A stretch of DNA of 64,000 nt from Thermoplasmata archaeon (lineage in GTDB: Archaea; Thermoplasmatota; Thermoplasmata; Thermoplasmatales; GCA-001856825), in NCBI GenBank assembly GCA_021817415.1, contig JAKAUZ010000003.1, forward strand, positions 1 through 64,000, given 5' to 3'. A model generated the notes under the pieces. The model ran no database searches. It was given only the letters and a program-made list of their open reading frames with translations, and had not been told where the DNA came from. The translations under genes and the position numbers were made by a program. Below, in pieces: positions 38,023-47,715 of the stretch. How positions within the stretch are numbered: position 1 is the stretch's first letter; each line of letters starts with the position of its first letter.

Positions 38023-39057
38023 ATGAATAATATAGACCCCGTCATCGCCGGGGAAATTAGATCTCTAAGACAGAATACCGAGAGGAGCGAACGTACGGAT
38101 TTTGTAACTACCTATACTGAAAGGGAATACCTGAATGGGAGGACAAGAGAGGAGAGAGTGTTGATCTTGAGAACGAGGGGGTGCAGCTGGTTCTATCATT
38201 CAGGGTGCTCAATGTGCGGCTTTTATGAAGATACAAACCCTAGAATTGGAAAAAAAGAGGTAGTAGCCCAGATAGAACAATTCATGAAACAATACCCCAA
38301 GGGAGAAGTTCTGAAAATATTCACATCAGGCTCATTTTTTGACCCGGTTGAAATAGACAAGGAGATACAGGTCCCCATTATAGAGAAAATTCTAACGGGA
38401 TATGATTTTCTAATAGTGGAAAGCAGGCCGGAATATGTAGAGAAAATTGCGCCCGCTCTGGAAAAATTTGCTGGAAGGCTCCAGGTCGCCATGGGTATGG
38501 AAAGTACAAATTCAGAAATGCTCAAATTTTCCATAAATAAGAATTATACTTTCGATGATTTTAAAAAAGCTGCAGAAACACTGCACGCGAAATCCATTTC
38601 CGTTCGTGCATATCTTTTGCTCAAACCTCCCTATGTAAAAGAAAATGAGGCAATACAGGACACAGTAAAATCTGCGAGGGAAGTAGCGCAGTTTGCGGAT
38701 TTCATTTCCATAAACCCGCTGAATGTCCAGCGAGGGACTCTGGTAGAAAAAATGTACAAGGAAGGTAACTACAGACCTCCTTGGCTGTGGAGCGTCAGGG
38801 AGGTGCTCCTGTCATTGAAGGATCTAAATGTGCCCGTCGTTTCACTTATCAGCGGTTCAGGGAAGAAGAGAGGGGCGCACAATGGTCACGAATGTGACAA
38901 GAAGTTCTCCAATGGAATCAGAAAGTACAGCGAGACTTTGAATTTTGATTACCTTGAAGATTTAACCTGTGAGTGCAGGGAAATGTGGAGTAGATTTACT
39001 GAAGTCGAGGGCAAAATACCAACAGAGCTTAACGAGGTGGTATTCAGTGATTTCTGA
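38023..39057 (+). CDS. raSEA: Archaeosine synthesis radical SAM protein RaSEA
   Basis: A 344-residue radical SAM protein of the type that, with ArcS, converts preQ0-lysine in tRNA position 15 into archaeosine. Near residue 55 the sequence RTRGCSWFYHSGCSMCGFY holds three cysteines spaced C-x7-C-x2-C, wider than the usual C-x3-C-x2-C. Further marks are FTSGSFFDP, VAMGMESTN and LLLKPPYV. The C-terminal part has HNGHECDKKF and LTCECREMW, extra Cys and His that may bind metal. ArcS is not seen in the window. The coding region is followed within 5 nt by a DHH nuclease gene. Confidence 0.82.
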   Translation: MNNIDPVIAGEIRSLRQNTERSERTDFVTTYTEREYLNGRTREERVLILRTRGCSWFYHSGCSMCGFYEDTNPRIGKKEVVAQIEQFMKQYPKGEVLKIFTSGSFFDPVEIDKEIQVPIIEKILTGYDFLIVESRPEYVEKIAPALEKFAGRLQVAMGMESTNSEMLKFSINKNYTFDDFKKAAETLHAKSISVRAYLLLKPPYVKENEAIQDTVKSAREVAQFADFISINPLNVQRGTLVEKMYKEGNYRPPWLWSVREVLLSLKDLNVPVVSLISGSGKKRGAHNGHECDKKFSNGIRKYSETLNFDYLEDLTCECREMWSRFTEVEGKIPTELNEVVFSDF

Positions 39058-39061
39058 TGCC

Positions 39062-40402
39062 ATGGATCTCATCAAGAACGCAAAGAAATTAGTAATATAC
39101 TCTCATCACGACTCAGACGGAATTGCCTCTGCTGCCATAGCTGTTTTTGTCGCAAAGAGGCTGGGATTGAATTACGAGTTGAGAATTAAAAACCAACTGG
39201 ATCCGCTAGAATTCAGTGATACAGAAGACGTCTATTGGTTCAATGACATGGGCTCTTCCAAGACAGGCGAAATGAGAAAAGTCTCTGCAGTGATAACAGA
39301 CCATCACAACCCTGCGATTCTGGAATCGCACATCACCAACAATGGCAATAACATCTACCAATTCAACCCTCATCTTGAAGGTCTTGATGGAAGTATTTCA
39401 CAATCTGGATCCACGACCACATTCCTATTCTCAATGAATCTTCTCCCCGAAGTCTTTGCGATTTCCCATTTGCCGGTGATCGGTTCAGTTGGAGACCTCC
39501 ACGACAAGAAATTTACAAGACTTGTTGACATGGACAGGCAGGTAATGCTTCTAGCGAATGAAAATGGTCTGGTAGAAATGAAAAATGATATCAGGTATTT
39601 TGGGAGGAGTTCTAAACCTATCTCCTACATGATAAGGTTTGGTAATGACCCGAAGATCAACTCGTTGTACGATCGCCCAGATGAGGTATACAGGTTCTTT
39701 GAAAGTCTCGGAATAGACAGGAGGTCTGCAAATTCAACCAGATGGGTCGATTTGAAGGAGCAAGAGAGGGAGAACATAATCAACGAACTCAAGCACAGGC
39801 TTGAAAATGAGGGTGGAGAGGTAGCAAGGCTCACCGGGGAGGTTTATGAGATCAAATCAGAACCTGTCACTTCCATTCTGAAGGACGCAAGAGACTTCTC
39901 ATCGATAATAAATGCCACCTCCAGAAAATCACATCCAGAGGTGGGAATACGGCTATGCCTATTCGAACGTGGGCCAACTCTTGACGAGGCCATGCAGCTA
40001 TATAACAATCATACAGAAACGCTGCGAAAGGCATCGAAGATTCTTGACGGGATGAATGAGAGCGTCATGGGGTTGATTCATTATTATGACTTCGGTTCAA
40101 ATCTCGAAAACAATATTACCGGTACTATAGCGACCAGGATCATCACACACAAAAGATTGCCTCGAAAGTCAATAGTGATAGTGATGGCGAATCTGGAAGG
40201 GAGCAAGAAAATTTCAGGAAGGATTTCTCCTTTACTATCCGAAGTACTTGATCTTTCACTGATATTCAGGGAAGCAGCTGAGAGCGTAGGTGGATCAGGA
40301 GGGGGTCATAGAAATGCAGCAGGCGCCCTTATAAGTATGGGAAAAGAGAAAGAATTCGTTAGCAACGTAAATAAAATAGTGGAAAAGATAATTACTCCCT
40401 GA
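39062..40402 (+). CDS. RecJ-like DHH-family single-strand nuclease or phosphoesterase
   Basis: A 446-residue enzyme of the DHH/DHHA1 superfamily, related to archaeal RecJ-like proteins. DHH motif I is YSHHDSDGIASAA, motif III ITDHHN, and a later GSVGDLHD lies in the DHH domain; the C-terminal DHHA1 domain has VGGSGGGHRNAAGA. Archaeal relatives act as 5'-3' or 3'-5' ssDNA/RNA exonucleases or as Cdc45-like GINS partners. I chose the ATG at 39062, 4 nt after the RaSEA stop; a GTG at 39047 is an alternative. The 3' end overlaps the convergent aldehyde dehydrogenase gene by 11 nt. Gins51 is encoded elsewhere in the window. Confidence 0.88.
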   Translation: MDLIKNAKKLVIYSHHDSDGIASAAIAVFVAKRLGLNYELRIKNQLDPLEFSDTEDVYWFNDMGSSKTGEMRKVSAVITDHHNPAILESHITNNGNNIYQFNPHLEGLDGSISQSGSTTTFLFSMNLLPEVFAISHLPVIGSVGDLHDKKFTRLVDMDRQVMLLANENGLVEMKNDIRYFGRSSKPISYMIRFGNDPKINSLYDRPDEVYRFFESLGIDRRSANSTRWVDLKEQERENIINELKHRLENEGGEVARLTGEVYEIKSEPVTSILKDARDFSSIINATSRKSHPEVGIRLCLFERGPTLDEAMQLYNNHTETLRKASKILDGMNESVMGLIHYYDFGSNLENNITGTIATRIITHKRLPRKSIVIVMANLEGSKKISGRISPLLSEVLDLSLIFREAAESVGGSGGGHRNAAGALISMGKEKEFVSNVNKIVEKIITP

Positions 40403-41942
40403 CTATGGTTTGGGCCTGCTCTCTGAGGAACTGTGGAAGGTAGTAGAAAGAACCCGTCCCTTTTCCAGTGGTCCCGCTCATCTTCCATCCTACAAATGGC
40501 TGAGATCCAACCATCGCTCCCGTTGAACCTCCTCTTCGTCTGTTAGCATAGACCACTCCCACTTCTGCATTCTTAAAGTAGTAATCTATTTCCTTCCTGT
40601 CCTCGCTGAAAATCCCACCCGTAAGTCCATATTCACTCATGTTTATGAACTGCACCGCTTCATGGAGCGATCTGACCGGCTTAATTGCAAGGATGGGAAG
40701 GAATAATTCTACCCTTTCTATATTTGGGTCGTTTACATTGTCCAGTATCGTATTTTCAACGTAGTACCCATCCATTTTCTTGATTGAACCTCCATAAAGT
40801 ATCTTCTGATCTGGCACCGTCTTCATAACCTCCTGGAACTTCACGTAAGCATCCTTGTTGACCACTGGTCCCGTAAATGTTCCTTTCTTTCTCGGGTCGT
40901 CCACGGATAGTTTGGACGTAAATTCAACAAGTTTTTTCTTGAATATGTCGTATATTGGCTCTTCGATAAGGGCGAGACTACATGCAGAGCACTTCTGGCC
41001 AGAATATCCGAAGGCCGATCTGGCCACTCCTTCCACTGCCTTGTCAATGTCGCACTTTGCAGTCACGACAATGGTGTCCTTGCCACCCATCTCAGTAACC
41101 ATGACTTTGGGTCTCTTTTCCTGCGCTTCCTTGAATATTTTCATCCCGATGTCCCTGCTCCCAGTAAATACAACCCCTTCCACGTAGTCATTCGTGTAAA
41201 GTGCTCTGCCTACCCTCCCCCCAGAACCTGAGAGATATATGAGGTTCTCCTTTGGCACCCCGGCCGCATGCAGCAGTTCTATGAATTTGTATGAAGAGAG
41301 TGGGATATCAGAGGAAGGCTTCAAAATCACGCTGTTCCCAACAACTAGGGGGCCGCTTACCATGCCCGCAGTTATCGAGAAGAAATTGAATGGAGAGATG
41401 ACAAGAATCACTCCGTAGGGCTTCATCACGCTCTTCGAATCCTCTCCATAGTAAGCTGTTCCAGTGAACTTAATATACCCCTCATTGCTGATGAGCTGTT
41501 GGGCATAGTACCTCATGAAATCAATCGTCTCATCAACGTCCCCCATTGCTTCATATCTGTTCTTACCATTTTCATAACTCAAAACAGCAGCAAATTCAAA
41601 TTTTCTTTCAGACAACATGTCAGCTGCGGCAAGGAATATCCTGGCCCTGGCGAGATAACCTAATTCAAACCACTTCTTGTAACTCTTGTGTGCGATTTCT
41701 GCTGCCCTCTCTGATGTCTCCTTCGAAGACATCTGGAAAGTACCGAGGTTTGTTTTTCCATCCAGGGGTGAAACATGGAACAATTTGTCCTTTTCGTATA
41801 CCTCTTCAACAACAAGGTTGGGGTATTCAACATTGAACCATTTTTCAACAGTCTTCAGAGCCTTCTCATATTCAGTATGAAATTTTTCTTCATTTCCACT
41901 TTCTGTCATTTTAATATAGGTATTTTCATTATCAAAGGGCAT
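40392..41942 (-). CDS. Aldehyde dehydrogenase, 1-pyrroline-5-carboxylate dehydrogenase type
   Basis: A 516-residue NAD(P)-dependent aldehyde dehydrogenase. The catalytic Cys lies in FGYSGQKCSACSLALI, a form seen in glutamate-semialdehyde (PutA/RocA-type) enzymes, with the active-site Glu in EMGGKDTIVV and the cofactor stretch GVVFTGSRDIG. NPEN-type FNFFSITAGM near 190 carries the conserved Asn. The likely reaction is oxidation of L-glutamate 5-semialdehyde to glutamate in proline breakdown. No proline dehydrogenase is adjacent. It stands as a single gene. Confidence 0.87.
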   Translation of the reverse strand: MPFDNENTYIKMTESGNEEKFHTEYEKALKTVEKWFNVEYPNLVVEEVYEKDKLFHVSPLDGKTNLGTFQMSSKETSERAAEIAHKSYKKWFELGYLARARIFLAAADMLSERKFEFAAVLSYENGKNRYEAMGDVDETIDFMRYYAQQLISNEGYIKFTGTAYYGEDSKSVMKPYGVILVISPFNFFSITAGMVSGPLVVGNSVILKPSSDIPLSSYKFIELLHAAGVPKENLIYLSGSGGRVGRALYTNDYVEGVVFTGSRDIGMKIFKEAQEKRPKVMVTEMGGKDTIVVTAKCDIDKAVEGVARSAFGYSGQKCSACSLALIEEPIYDIFKKKLVEFTSKLSVDDPRKKGTFTGPVVNKDAYVKFQEVMKTVPDQKILYGGSIKKMDGYYVENTILDNVNDPNIERVELFLPILAIKPVRSLHEAVQFINMSEYGLTGGIFSEDRKEIDYYFKNAEVGVVYANRRRGGSTGAMVGSQPFVGWKMSGTTGKGTGSFYYLPQFLREQAQTIVRE

Positions 41943-42306
41943 GTTCCTTAATCAAAAATTCATTAATAACGTTATCACAAGAAATTGAACGAACTGGTAA
42001 ATCCAAACTTTTTTAAGTCTTCCTAATTGGTCGGTCATTCTTAAAGATCAGACAAGGGAAAATACAACTCCAGGTTCTCTCCCATAACTCTTTGTAAAGA
42101 CCACCGCAAGTATTACTCTTCCAAAATCCAGAAATGTAAAAGTATAATACAAATCCCTATCTTTGACCTTTCATCATGTTATTGATTATTCCTCAATTCC
42201 GCATTTGAAAATTTTTGTCTCTACACACTCCCGCCGCCCAGTCAGTATATAGGGAAAATTCATTAATTCATATATCATAAAAATAGGAAGGAGATGAAAG
42301 GAGACA
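41943..42306. other. Intergenic region, 364 bp, with promoter elements only
   Basis: It lies between two divergent genes. The plus-strand end contains tatatcataaa about 30 nt before 42307 and an SD-like aaaggaga just before the ATG. The minus-strand side has A/T-rich stretches near 41960-41990. No coding ORF or structured RNA was found in the middle. Confidence 0.4.
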
Positions 42307-42891
42307 ATGAACAGAAAATCGGTGCTGGTCATAATCGTAATTCTGATAATGCTGGCGGGAGCACTGATATCTGGATTAGCATACACTAATTCTCGTACAT
42401 TTAACCTGACTCTTGTGGTATCTCCGGTAAATTCTGGAAATGGGTCAAGCGATCAATTTGCATTCTATGTTCTGTCAAATGGGAAACTGACCTCTTCCTC
42501 CGACATAGTTTTGCCTTCCAATACACTGATAGAAGTCACTATATTTGAACACGATCCTGGTCCTTCACCACCATTCGTAGATTATGCACAGAATGTCCTG
42601 GGCACCCAGATGAATAGAATTATTCTGTTCAACAAAGTGCTCGGAGTGACTTCTGCAAATGAGGTGCCCAATCAGGGTCAAGGAAGATATGTCATGCAAG
42701 TGAACTCTTCTGATATTTCTGACACTTTCTCAATAAGCAATGGAGTGAACATCCCGATACCTCCCTCTTCCATAGTGATTGGTTACATAACCTTCAATTC
42801 CCCGGGCACGTACAGTTGGGGAGATATGTGCAACTGTGGTCCATCTATGTATGTGCAGGGAGAAATGTACGGTACCATAACTGTGCAGTGA
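42307..42891 (+). CDS. Membrane-anchored cupredoxin-like protein
   Basis: A 194-residue exported protein with an N-terminal signal anchor (VLVIIVILIMLAGALISGLA). The rest is beta-rich and Ser/Asn-rich, and its last segment (FNSPGTYSWGDMCNCGPSMY, then VQGEMYGTITV) has the layout of a cupredoxin C-terminal copper loop before the final strand. Usual type-1 sites need two His, a Cys and a Met, and CuA needs two Cys and His plus Met. Here the loop has C-x-C and two Met but no His; one His is upstream in IFEHDPG. It may be a divergent copper protein, analogous to sulfocyanin, or a cupredoxin fold that lost copper. Likely function is extracellular electron transfer or copper handling (inference). 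Confidence 0.55.
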   Translation: MNRKSVLVIIVILIMLAGALISGLAYTNSRTFNLTLVVSPVNSGNGSSDQFAFYVLSNGKLTSSSDIVLPSNTLIEVTIFEHDPGPSPPFVDYAQNVLGTQMNRIILFNKVLGVTSANEVPNQGQGRYVMQVNSSDISDTFSISNGVNIPIPPSSIVIGYITFNSPGTYSWGDMCNCGPSMYVQGEMYGTITVQ

Positions 42892-43187
42892 GTGACGGTT
42901 CTGACAAGTTGTCTACTGCGACACGAGTAGCTTTGGGTATGACAGATTTTCAAGGATATTTCTTGGGTGCGGTATGCAATGATTACAGAGTTATGATAAA
43001 TTCATTTGGAAGTTTCTCCCCGGTCAACGTTTTCTGACCATACTAAACAATTTCAAACCGGCATGCATGGCGATGAAAGTTATGTTGCCAGTTGGAGAAT
43101 CAGAGTGGTATTGAGCAATCATCAACCAGCAATTGGCTGCTTGAGCATGTAATTTTTATTCTTGTTAAATATCGGGTAAAGGTAGAA

Positions 43188-44198
43188 TTGAGAAAAGGAT
43201 ACCTCACGGTAGATGGCCTTGGAAGATTTGAAGGTGAGTTATTAGGTTACGAAACAGGGGCATCTGGTGAATTAGTTTTTACAACTTCTCCTTCAGGGTA
43301 CATAAAATCTATCACTGACCCAAGCTACAGGGGGCAGATTTTGGTATTCTCATTTCCATATATCGGTGCTTATGAAATTGATGAGACCGGTGAAAGCAAG
43401 ATGCCGCAGGTCAGAGGGGTCGTGGTAAACAATGTCCCAGCCTCCCTAAGAGAGGAACTATCTGACTACCTGAAAGTGCATCGAATACCGGGCATTGAAT
43501 TCAGTGGTACCAGGGAAGTTATAGATTTCCTCAGAATCAACGGCAACAGGATTGGGGCAATAGGGGATGCAAATGCCGCCGGTAATCCATACGAGTTCAA
43601 TCTCGTCAATGAAGTAGTTGGCGAAAGATACACTCTGGGAAACCATTCGGGCAATAGAATTCTGCTGGTCGATCTTGGCGTAAAGGGAAATATAATTAAT
43701 TTCCTGAAGAATTACCAGATAACAGTAATACCATACACGGAATTCGGGCGAATCAATATCAATGATTTTGATGGAATTATTGTATCCAATGGCCCGGGAG
43801 ATCCATCTCATCCCGGTCTTGAGGGTTTCAGGAAAAAACTTGGGGAAGAGATTGGAAGGAAGCCTTTGCTGGGAATATGCCTGGGGCATCAACTTATTGC
43901 GCTCTCCCTTGGTATGAGAACCCAGAAGATGAAATTTGGTCACAGGAGTATCAACCATCCTGTCCGGGACACAAGGAACGGCAAAATCGGGATAACGACG
44001 CATAATCATGGGTTTGCAGTCGTGTTTGAAAACAATGGGAGCGCCGAAGAAAGATTCATTTCACTGAACGACGGGAGTAATGAGGGGATCATGGGGGACA
44101 ATTTCCTGACAGTCCAGTTTCATCCGGAAGGGGGACCAGGACCAATGGACGAATTAGGCATTTTTGAGGAATTCAGGAGAATGGTCAACCATGGGTGA
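43188..44198 (+). CDS. carA: Carbamoyl-phosphate synthase small subunit
   Basis: A 336-residue glutaminase subunit supplying ammonia for carbamoyl phosphate in pyrimidine and arginine synthesis. The amidotransferase nucleophile is in LGICLGHQLIAL and the His/Glu in VQFHPEGGPGP. The N-terminal domain has RGQILVFSFPYIGAYEID. No ATG fits: the TTG at 43188 is chosen because it matches the family N-terminus (RKGYLTVDGLGRFEG) and lies about 25 nt after the TATA-like ttaaatat (43164-43172). A TTG at 43092 would add 32 unrelated residues. The stop overlaps carB by 8 nt. Confidence 0.93.
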   Translation: MRKGYLTVDGLGRFEGELLGYETGASGELVFTTSPSGYIKSITDPSYRGQILVFSFPYIGAYEIDETGESKMPQVRGVVVNNVPASLREELSDYLKVHRIPGIEFSGTREVIDFLRINGNRIGAIGDANAAGNPYEFNLVNEVVGERYTLGNHSGNRILLVDLGVKGNIINFLKNYQITVIPYTEFGRININDFDGIIVSNGPGDPSHPGLEGFRKKLGEEIGRKPLLGICLGHQLIALSLGMRTQKMKFGHRSINHPVRDTRNGKIGITTHNHGFAVVFENNGSAEERFISLNDGSNEGIMGDNFLTVQFHPEGGPGPMDELGIFEEFRRMVNHG

Positions 44199-47151
44199 AC
44201 TCCCCAAAAAAGTACTACTGATCGGGTCAGGCCCAATAATGATAGGGCAATCTGCAGAATTCGACTATTCAGGTAACCAGGCAATAAAGGCACTTCTTTC
44301 AGAAGGAGTCGAAGTAGTGGTGGTGAATTCTAATCCTGCCACCATCCAGACAGACAAGATAGATGGGGTTATACCTGTGATGGCCCCATTGAATGTGGAG
44401 AATCTAAGGGAGATCATAGCCAAGGAAAGACCAGATGCCATTCTCGGTACATTTGGAGGGCAGACTGGGTTGAACCTTGTAACGGAATTATGGAAAACAG
44501 GGATTCTTGATGAAATGGAGGTCAGGGTACTGGGTACTCCTCCGGAATCTATTGAGATAAGTGAAGACAGGCTGAAATTCAAGGAAAGGATAGACGAACT
44601 GGGAGAACCGGTAATCGATTCACGTTACTGCTCAACAGTCCAGGAAGCGGTTCAATACGCCAAGCAATCAGGTCTTCCAATGGTGATAAGACCATCATTC
44701 ACGTTAGGTGGCTCTGGTGGTGGAATCGCCCGCGACATCAATGAGCTGAGATCGATAGTGGAAAGAGGACTGGAGCTTTCCAAAGTTAATGGAGTTTTGC
44801 TGGAGAAGTCAGTTATTGGCTGGAACGAGCTCGAGGTTGAGGTTGTAAGGGATTCTAGAGGGAACAAGATTGCTGTCTGCACAATGGAGAATGTGGACCC
44901 AATGGGTGTCCATACCGGTGACAGCGTTGTAGTTACGCCATTTCTAACGCTGAATGACATGAATTTCCAGAAAATAAGGAGGTCTGCGTTGAAGATCGCA
45001 GAGGGAATCGGAATAATTGGGGCATGCAATGTTCAATTTGCATTTAATAATGACACAGGAGAATATTATGTGATAGAGGTTAATCCGCGATTGTCCAGGT
45101 CATCTGCACTCGCTTCCAAGGCAACAGGATATCCCATTGCTAGAGTAGCGGCACTCATTGCGCTGGGAAAGAATCTGGATGAGATAGAGAATAATGTCAC
45201 AGGTGAGAGGAATTCAGCAAGGGAACCGGCAATAGATTATGTTGTTGTCAAATCACCAGTCTGGCCAATAGAAAAATTCCAGGACGCAGATTTCAGGCTA
45301 GGAACCCAGATGAAAAGTACGGGCGAAGTTATGTCAATAGGCAAGTCGTTGAGTCAGGCATTCAGAAAAATGCTCCGATCAACAGGTGTCTTATACAGGA
45401 AGGAAACATTCAACGAATCATTGCTGGAAATTCCAAATCCAAGCAGGATGTTGCAAATATACATGGCCAGCATGCGCGGATACACAGTAGAAAAAATCTC
45501 CAAACTGACGGGGTGGAATACCTTATTTGTTGACGAATTGATAAGAGCTTTCGGGACCGAACAGGAAGAAAACGGCTTCTCAATCGTCGACACCTGTGCA
45601 GGAGAATTCGACGTCAAAACGCCTTACTACTATGGATCTTCCCAGGGAAAGAAAATAGGGGGAGATGTCCTGGTGATAGGAAGCGGCCCCATAACAATCG
45701 GTCAGGGGATAGAATTCGATTACAGCTGTGTCCATGCTTCAAAAGTATTGAGAAAGATGGGGGAAAAAGTTGTAATGCTTAATGACAACCCGGAGACAGT
45801 CTCAACAGATTTCGACGAAAGCGACTACCTTGTCTTTGACCCCGTGGACTTTTCAACAGTATCGAACATTATCAGAAATTCAGAGATAAAGACGGTGATT
45901 CCCTGGTTCGGGGGGCAGAGACCCATAAACATTCTCAATGAACTGAAAAGGACGTTTGGTGATGCTATACGGATCCCGGGAACAGACATAGAGGTGGTGG
46001 ACGTCCTTGAGGACAGGGAGAAATTTGCAAGGTTGATGAACGAGATGAAAATCCCTTATCCGAAATTTACATACTCGACCAAGAAGGATCTCCACGAAAC
46101 TGCAAAAAAGATCGGTTTTCCCGTAATAGTCAGGCCTTCTTACACAATCTCTGGATCTCACATGGCGATACTCAAGGGGGAGGAGGATCTTGAAGAATTC
46201 CTTGGATTCCAGGGGAGATTTGTGGAACAATTCCTCGTCGAAAAATACCTTGAGGACTCACAGGAGGCTGAAATTGACGCTGTATCCGATGGATACGAAG
46301 TTTTCATTCCAGGAATAATAGAGCACGTGGAAGAAGCAGGGATTCATTCGGGGGATTCTACGAGCATATTTCCAGCAATCAACATCCACAATCACACTCA
46401 GGAAACCATGAAGGAATATACAAGAATGATATGCAAGAGGCTGAAGATAAAGGGCCCACTGAACATACAGTTTGCAGTCAAGAACGATACGGTCTACATC
46501 ATTGAAATAAACCCAAGATCTTCAAGGACTTTCCCATTTATATCAAAGATAACAGGGATCAATCTTGCAGAAATGGCGACTGAGGTTCTTGTCACGGGGA
46601 AGATTCCACCCATCAATAGCAGTTCTAATATGACAGGCGTAAAATTTCCAATATTCCCATTTGACAAGATCACTAATTCTGACGTCATTTTGGGCCCTGA
46701 AATGAAAAGCACCGGAGAGGTAATTGGGATCGGGACCAATCTCAAAGAAGCGCTAATGAAGGGATATCAGGCAGCGGGTTTCGACATTTCAAAGGAAGGG
46801 GTGATAATCACGATACCCGGTTCTAGGAGGAATGAATTCCTTGGGATAATGAAAATGATAAGCAATGCAGGCAAGGTCATTTACAGTACGTCTGGCACTT
46901 ACGATTATCTAAAGCAATATGGAATCAACTCAATCAAGATAAAGAAAATCTATGAAGGGAGCCTAAACAGCCTTGACATACTGAAGCAGGGGAACATTGC
47001 AGCGGTGCTTAACATACTCTCAGATAATTACAGATCAGAAAGTGACGGGAAAACCATGAGGAGGGCCTGCTATGATAAAAAAGTGCTTTATCTTGGTACC
47101 AAGACGCAGGCGGCAGTATTTGCGGATGTCCTTACAAAAAACAGGAATTGA
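44191..47151 (+). CDS. carB: Carbamoyl-phosphate synthase large subunit
   Basis: A 986-residue synthetase with two ATP-grasp halves: the first begins LLIGSGPIMIGQSAEFDYSG, the second VLVIGSGPITIGQGIEFDYS (about residue 505). Other hallmarks are the carboxy-phosphate site residues in SFTLGGSGGGIA and PSYTISGSHMAI. The ATG at 44191 overlaps the carA stop. The C-terminal allosteric (MGS-like) domain is present but short (about 110 residues), and the protein is some 80 residues shorter than E. coli CarB, so allosteric control may differ. Confidence 0.96.
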   Translation: MGELPKKVLLIGSGPIMIGQSAEFDYSGNQAIKALLSEGVEVVVVNSNPATIQTDKIDGVIPVMAPLNVENLREIIAKERPDAILGTFGGQTGLNLVTELWKTGILDEMEVRVLGTPPESIEISEDRLKFKERIDELGEPVIDSRYCSTVQEAVQYAKQSGLPMVIRPSFTLGGSGGGIARDINELRSIVERGLELSKVNGVLLEKSVIGWNELEVEVVRDSRGNKIAVCTMENVDPMGVHTGDSVVVTPFLTLNDMNFQKIRRSALKIAEGIGIIGACNVQFAFNNDTGEYYVIEVNPRLSRSSALASKATGYPIARVAALIALGKNLDEIENNVTGERNSAREPAIDYVVVKSPVWPIEKFQDADFRLGTQMKSTGEVMSIGKSLSQAFRKMLRSTGVLYRKETFNESLLEIPNPSRMLQIYMASMRGYTVEKISKLTGWNTLFVDELIRAFGTEQEENGFSIVDTCAGEFDVKTPYYYGSSQGKKIGGDVLVIGSGPITIGQGIEFDYSCVHASKVLRKMGEKVVMLNDNPETVSTDFDESDYLVFDPVDFSTVSNIIRNSEIKTVIPWFGGQRPINILNELKRTFGDAIRIPGTDIEVVDVLEDREKFARLMNEMKIPYPKFTYSTKKDLHETAKKIGFPVIVRPSYTISGSHMAILKGEEDLEEFLGFQGRFVEQFLVEKYLEDSQEAEIDAVSDGYEVFIPGIIEHVEEAGIHSGDSTSIFPAINIHNHTQETMKEYTRMICKRLKIKGPLNIQFAVKNDTVYIIEINPRSSRTFPFISKITGINLAEMATEVLVTGKIPPINSSSNMTGVKFPIFPFDKITNSDVILGPEMKSTGEVIGIGTNLKEALMKGYQAAGFDISKEGVIITIPGSRRNEFLGIMKMISNAGKVIYSTSGTYDYLKQYGINSIKIKKIYEGSLNSLDILKQGNIAAVLNILSDNYRSESDGKTMRRACYDKKVLYLGTKTQAAVFADVLTKNRN

Positions 47152-47302
47152 ATTTATCCCAATGTTATCAACGCTGCCCTTGAGTTCATAGTTAGGAAAA
47201 TGCCAGCGTTAGTTTCGTACCATTAATATCTTTTATTGCCCTTAGAATATTTCAATGAATGATTATATCTGCGGTTGTGATTACCTAAATGGCGATGGAA
47301 CT

Positions 47303-47704
47303 ATGTCTAAACTATCTATAGTAATTTTTAGCGGGACAGTCGATAAACTGCTTTCCGCTGGGGTTTTGTCACAGGCCGCTGCAGCCATGGGGACGGAAGT
47401 GGAAGTTTTTGTAACCTTCTGGGGGTTGCTAAGTTTCACCAAGGGAGAAAAGAAAATGATCATGCCCAAGGAATTTGAGGCGATGGGACCTGCACTGATG
47501 GAAGGAATGAAGAGGGAACACGTGAAGTCGTGGTATGAAATGCTGAAGGAAGCAAAAGAGTTCGGGGCAAAAATATATGCATGCTCTATGGCGGCAGGTG
47601 TAATGAATATAAAGAGGGAAGATCTTGACCCAATCGTGGACGACATGGTTGGAGCAGCGAAATTCCTGGCAGACGCAGAAGGCGGACAGATGCTATTTAT
47701 ATGA
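47303..47704 (+). CDS. DsrE/DsrF-like sulfur carrier protein
   Basis: A 133-residue member of the DsrE superfamily. MSKLSIVIFSGTVDKLLSAG matches the family start (MxxKLxIxxxSGTxDKLxxA), followed by VEVFVTFWGLLSFTKG and a central ACSMAAGVMNI with the conserved Cys in a predicted thiol-relay loop. The start at 47303 fits the family; an upstream ATG at 47255 adds 16 residues with a C-x-C (ICGC). It heads a three-gene set with TusA and sulfide:quinone oxidoreductase-like genes, separated by 11 and 19 nt. Related proteins carry persulfide sulfur. Confidence 0.82.
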   Translation: MSKLSIVIFSGTVDKLLSAGVLSQAAAAMGTEVEVFVTFWGLLSFTKGEKKMIMPKEFEAMGPALMEGMKREHVKSWYEMLKEAKEFGAKIYACSMAAGVMNIKREDLDPIVDDMVGAAKFLADAEGGQMLFI

Positions 47705-47715
47705 GGTGATCTGAG

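Noticed and set aside
42196-42306. C/D box-like ATGATGA near 42170 on the minus strand
   Set aside because: No D or D' box at suitable spacing and no terminal stem.
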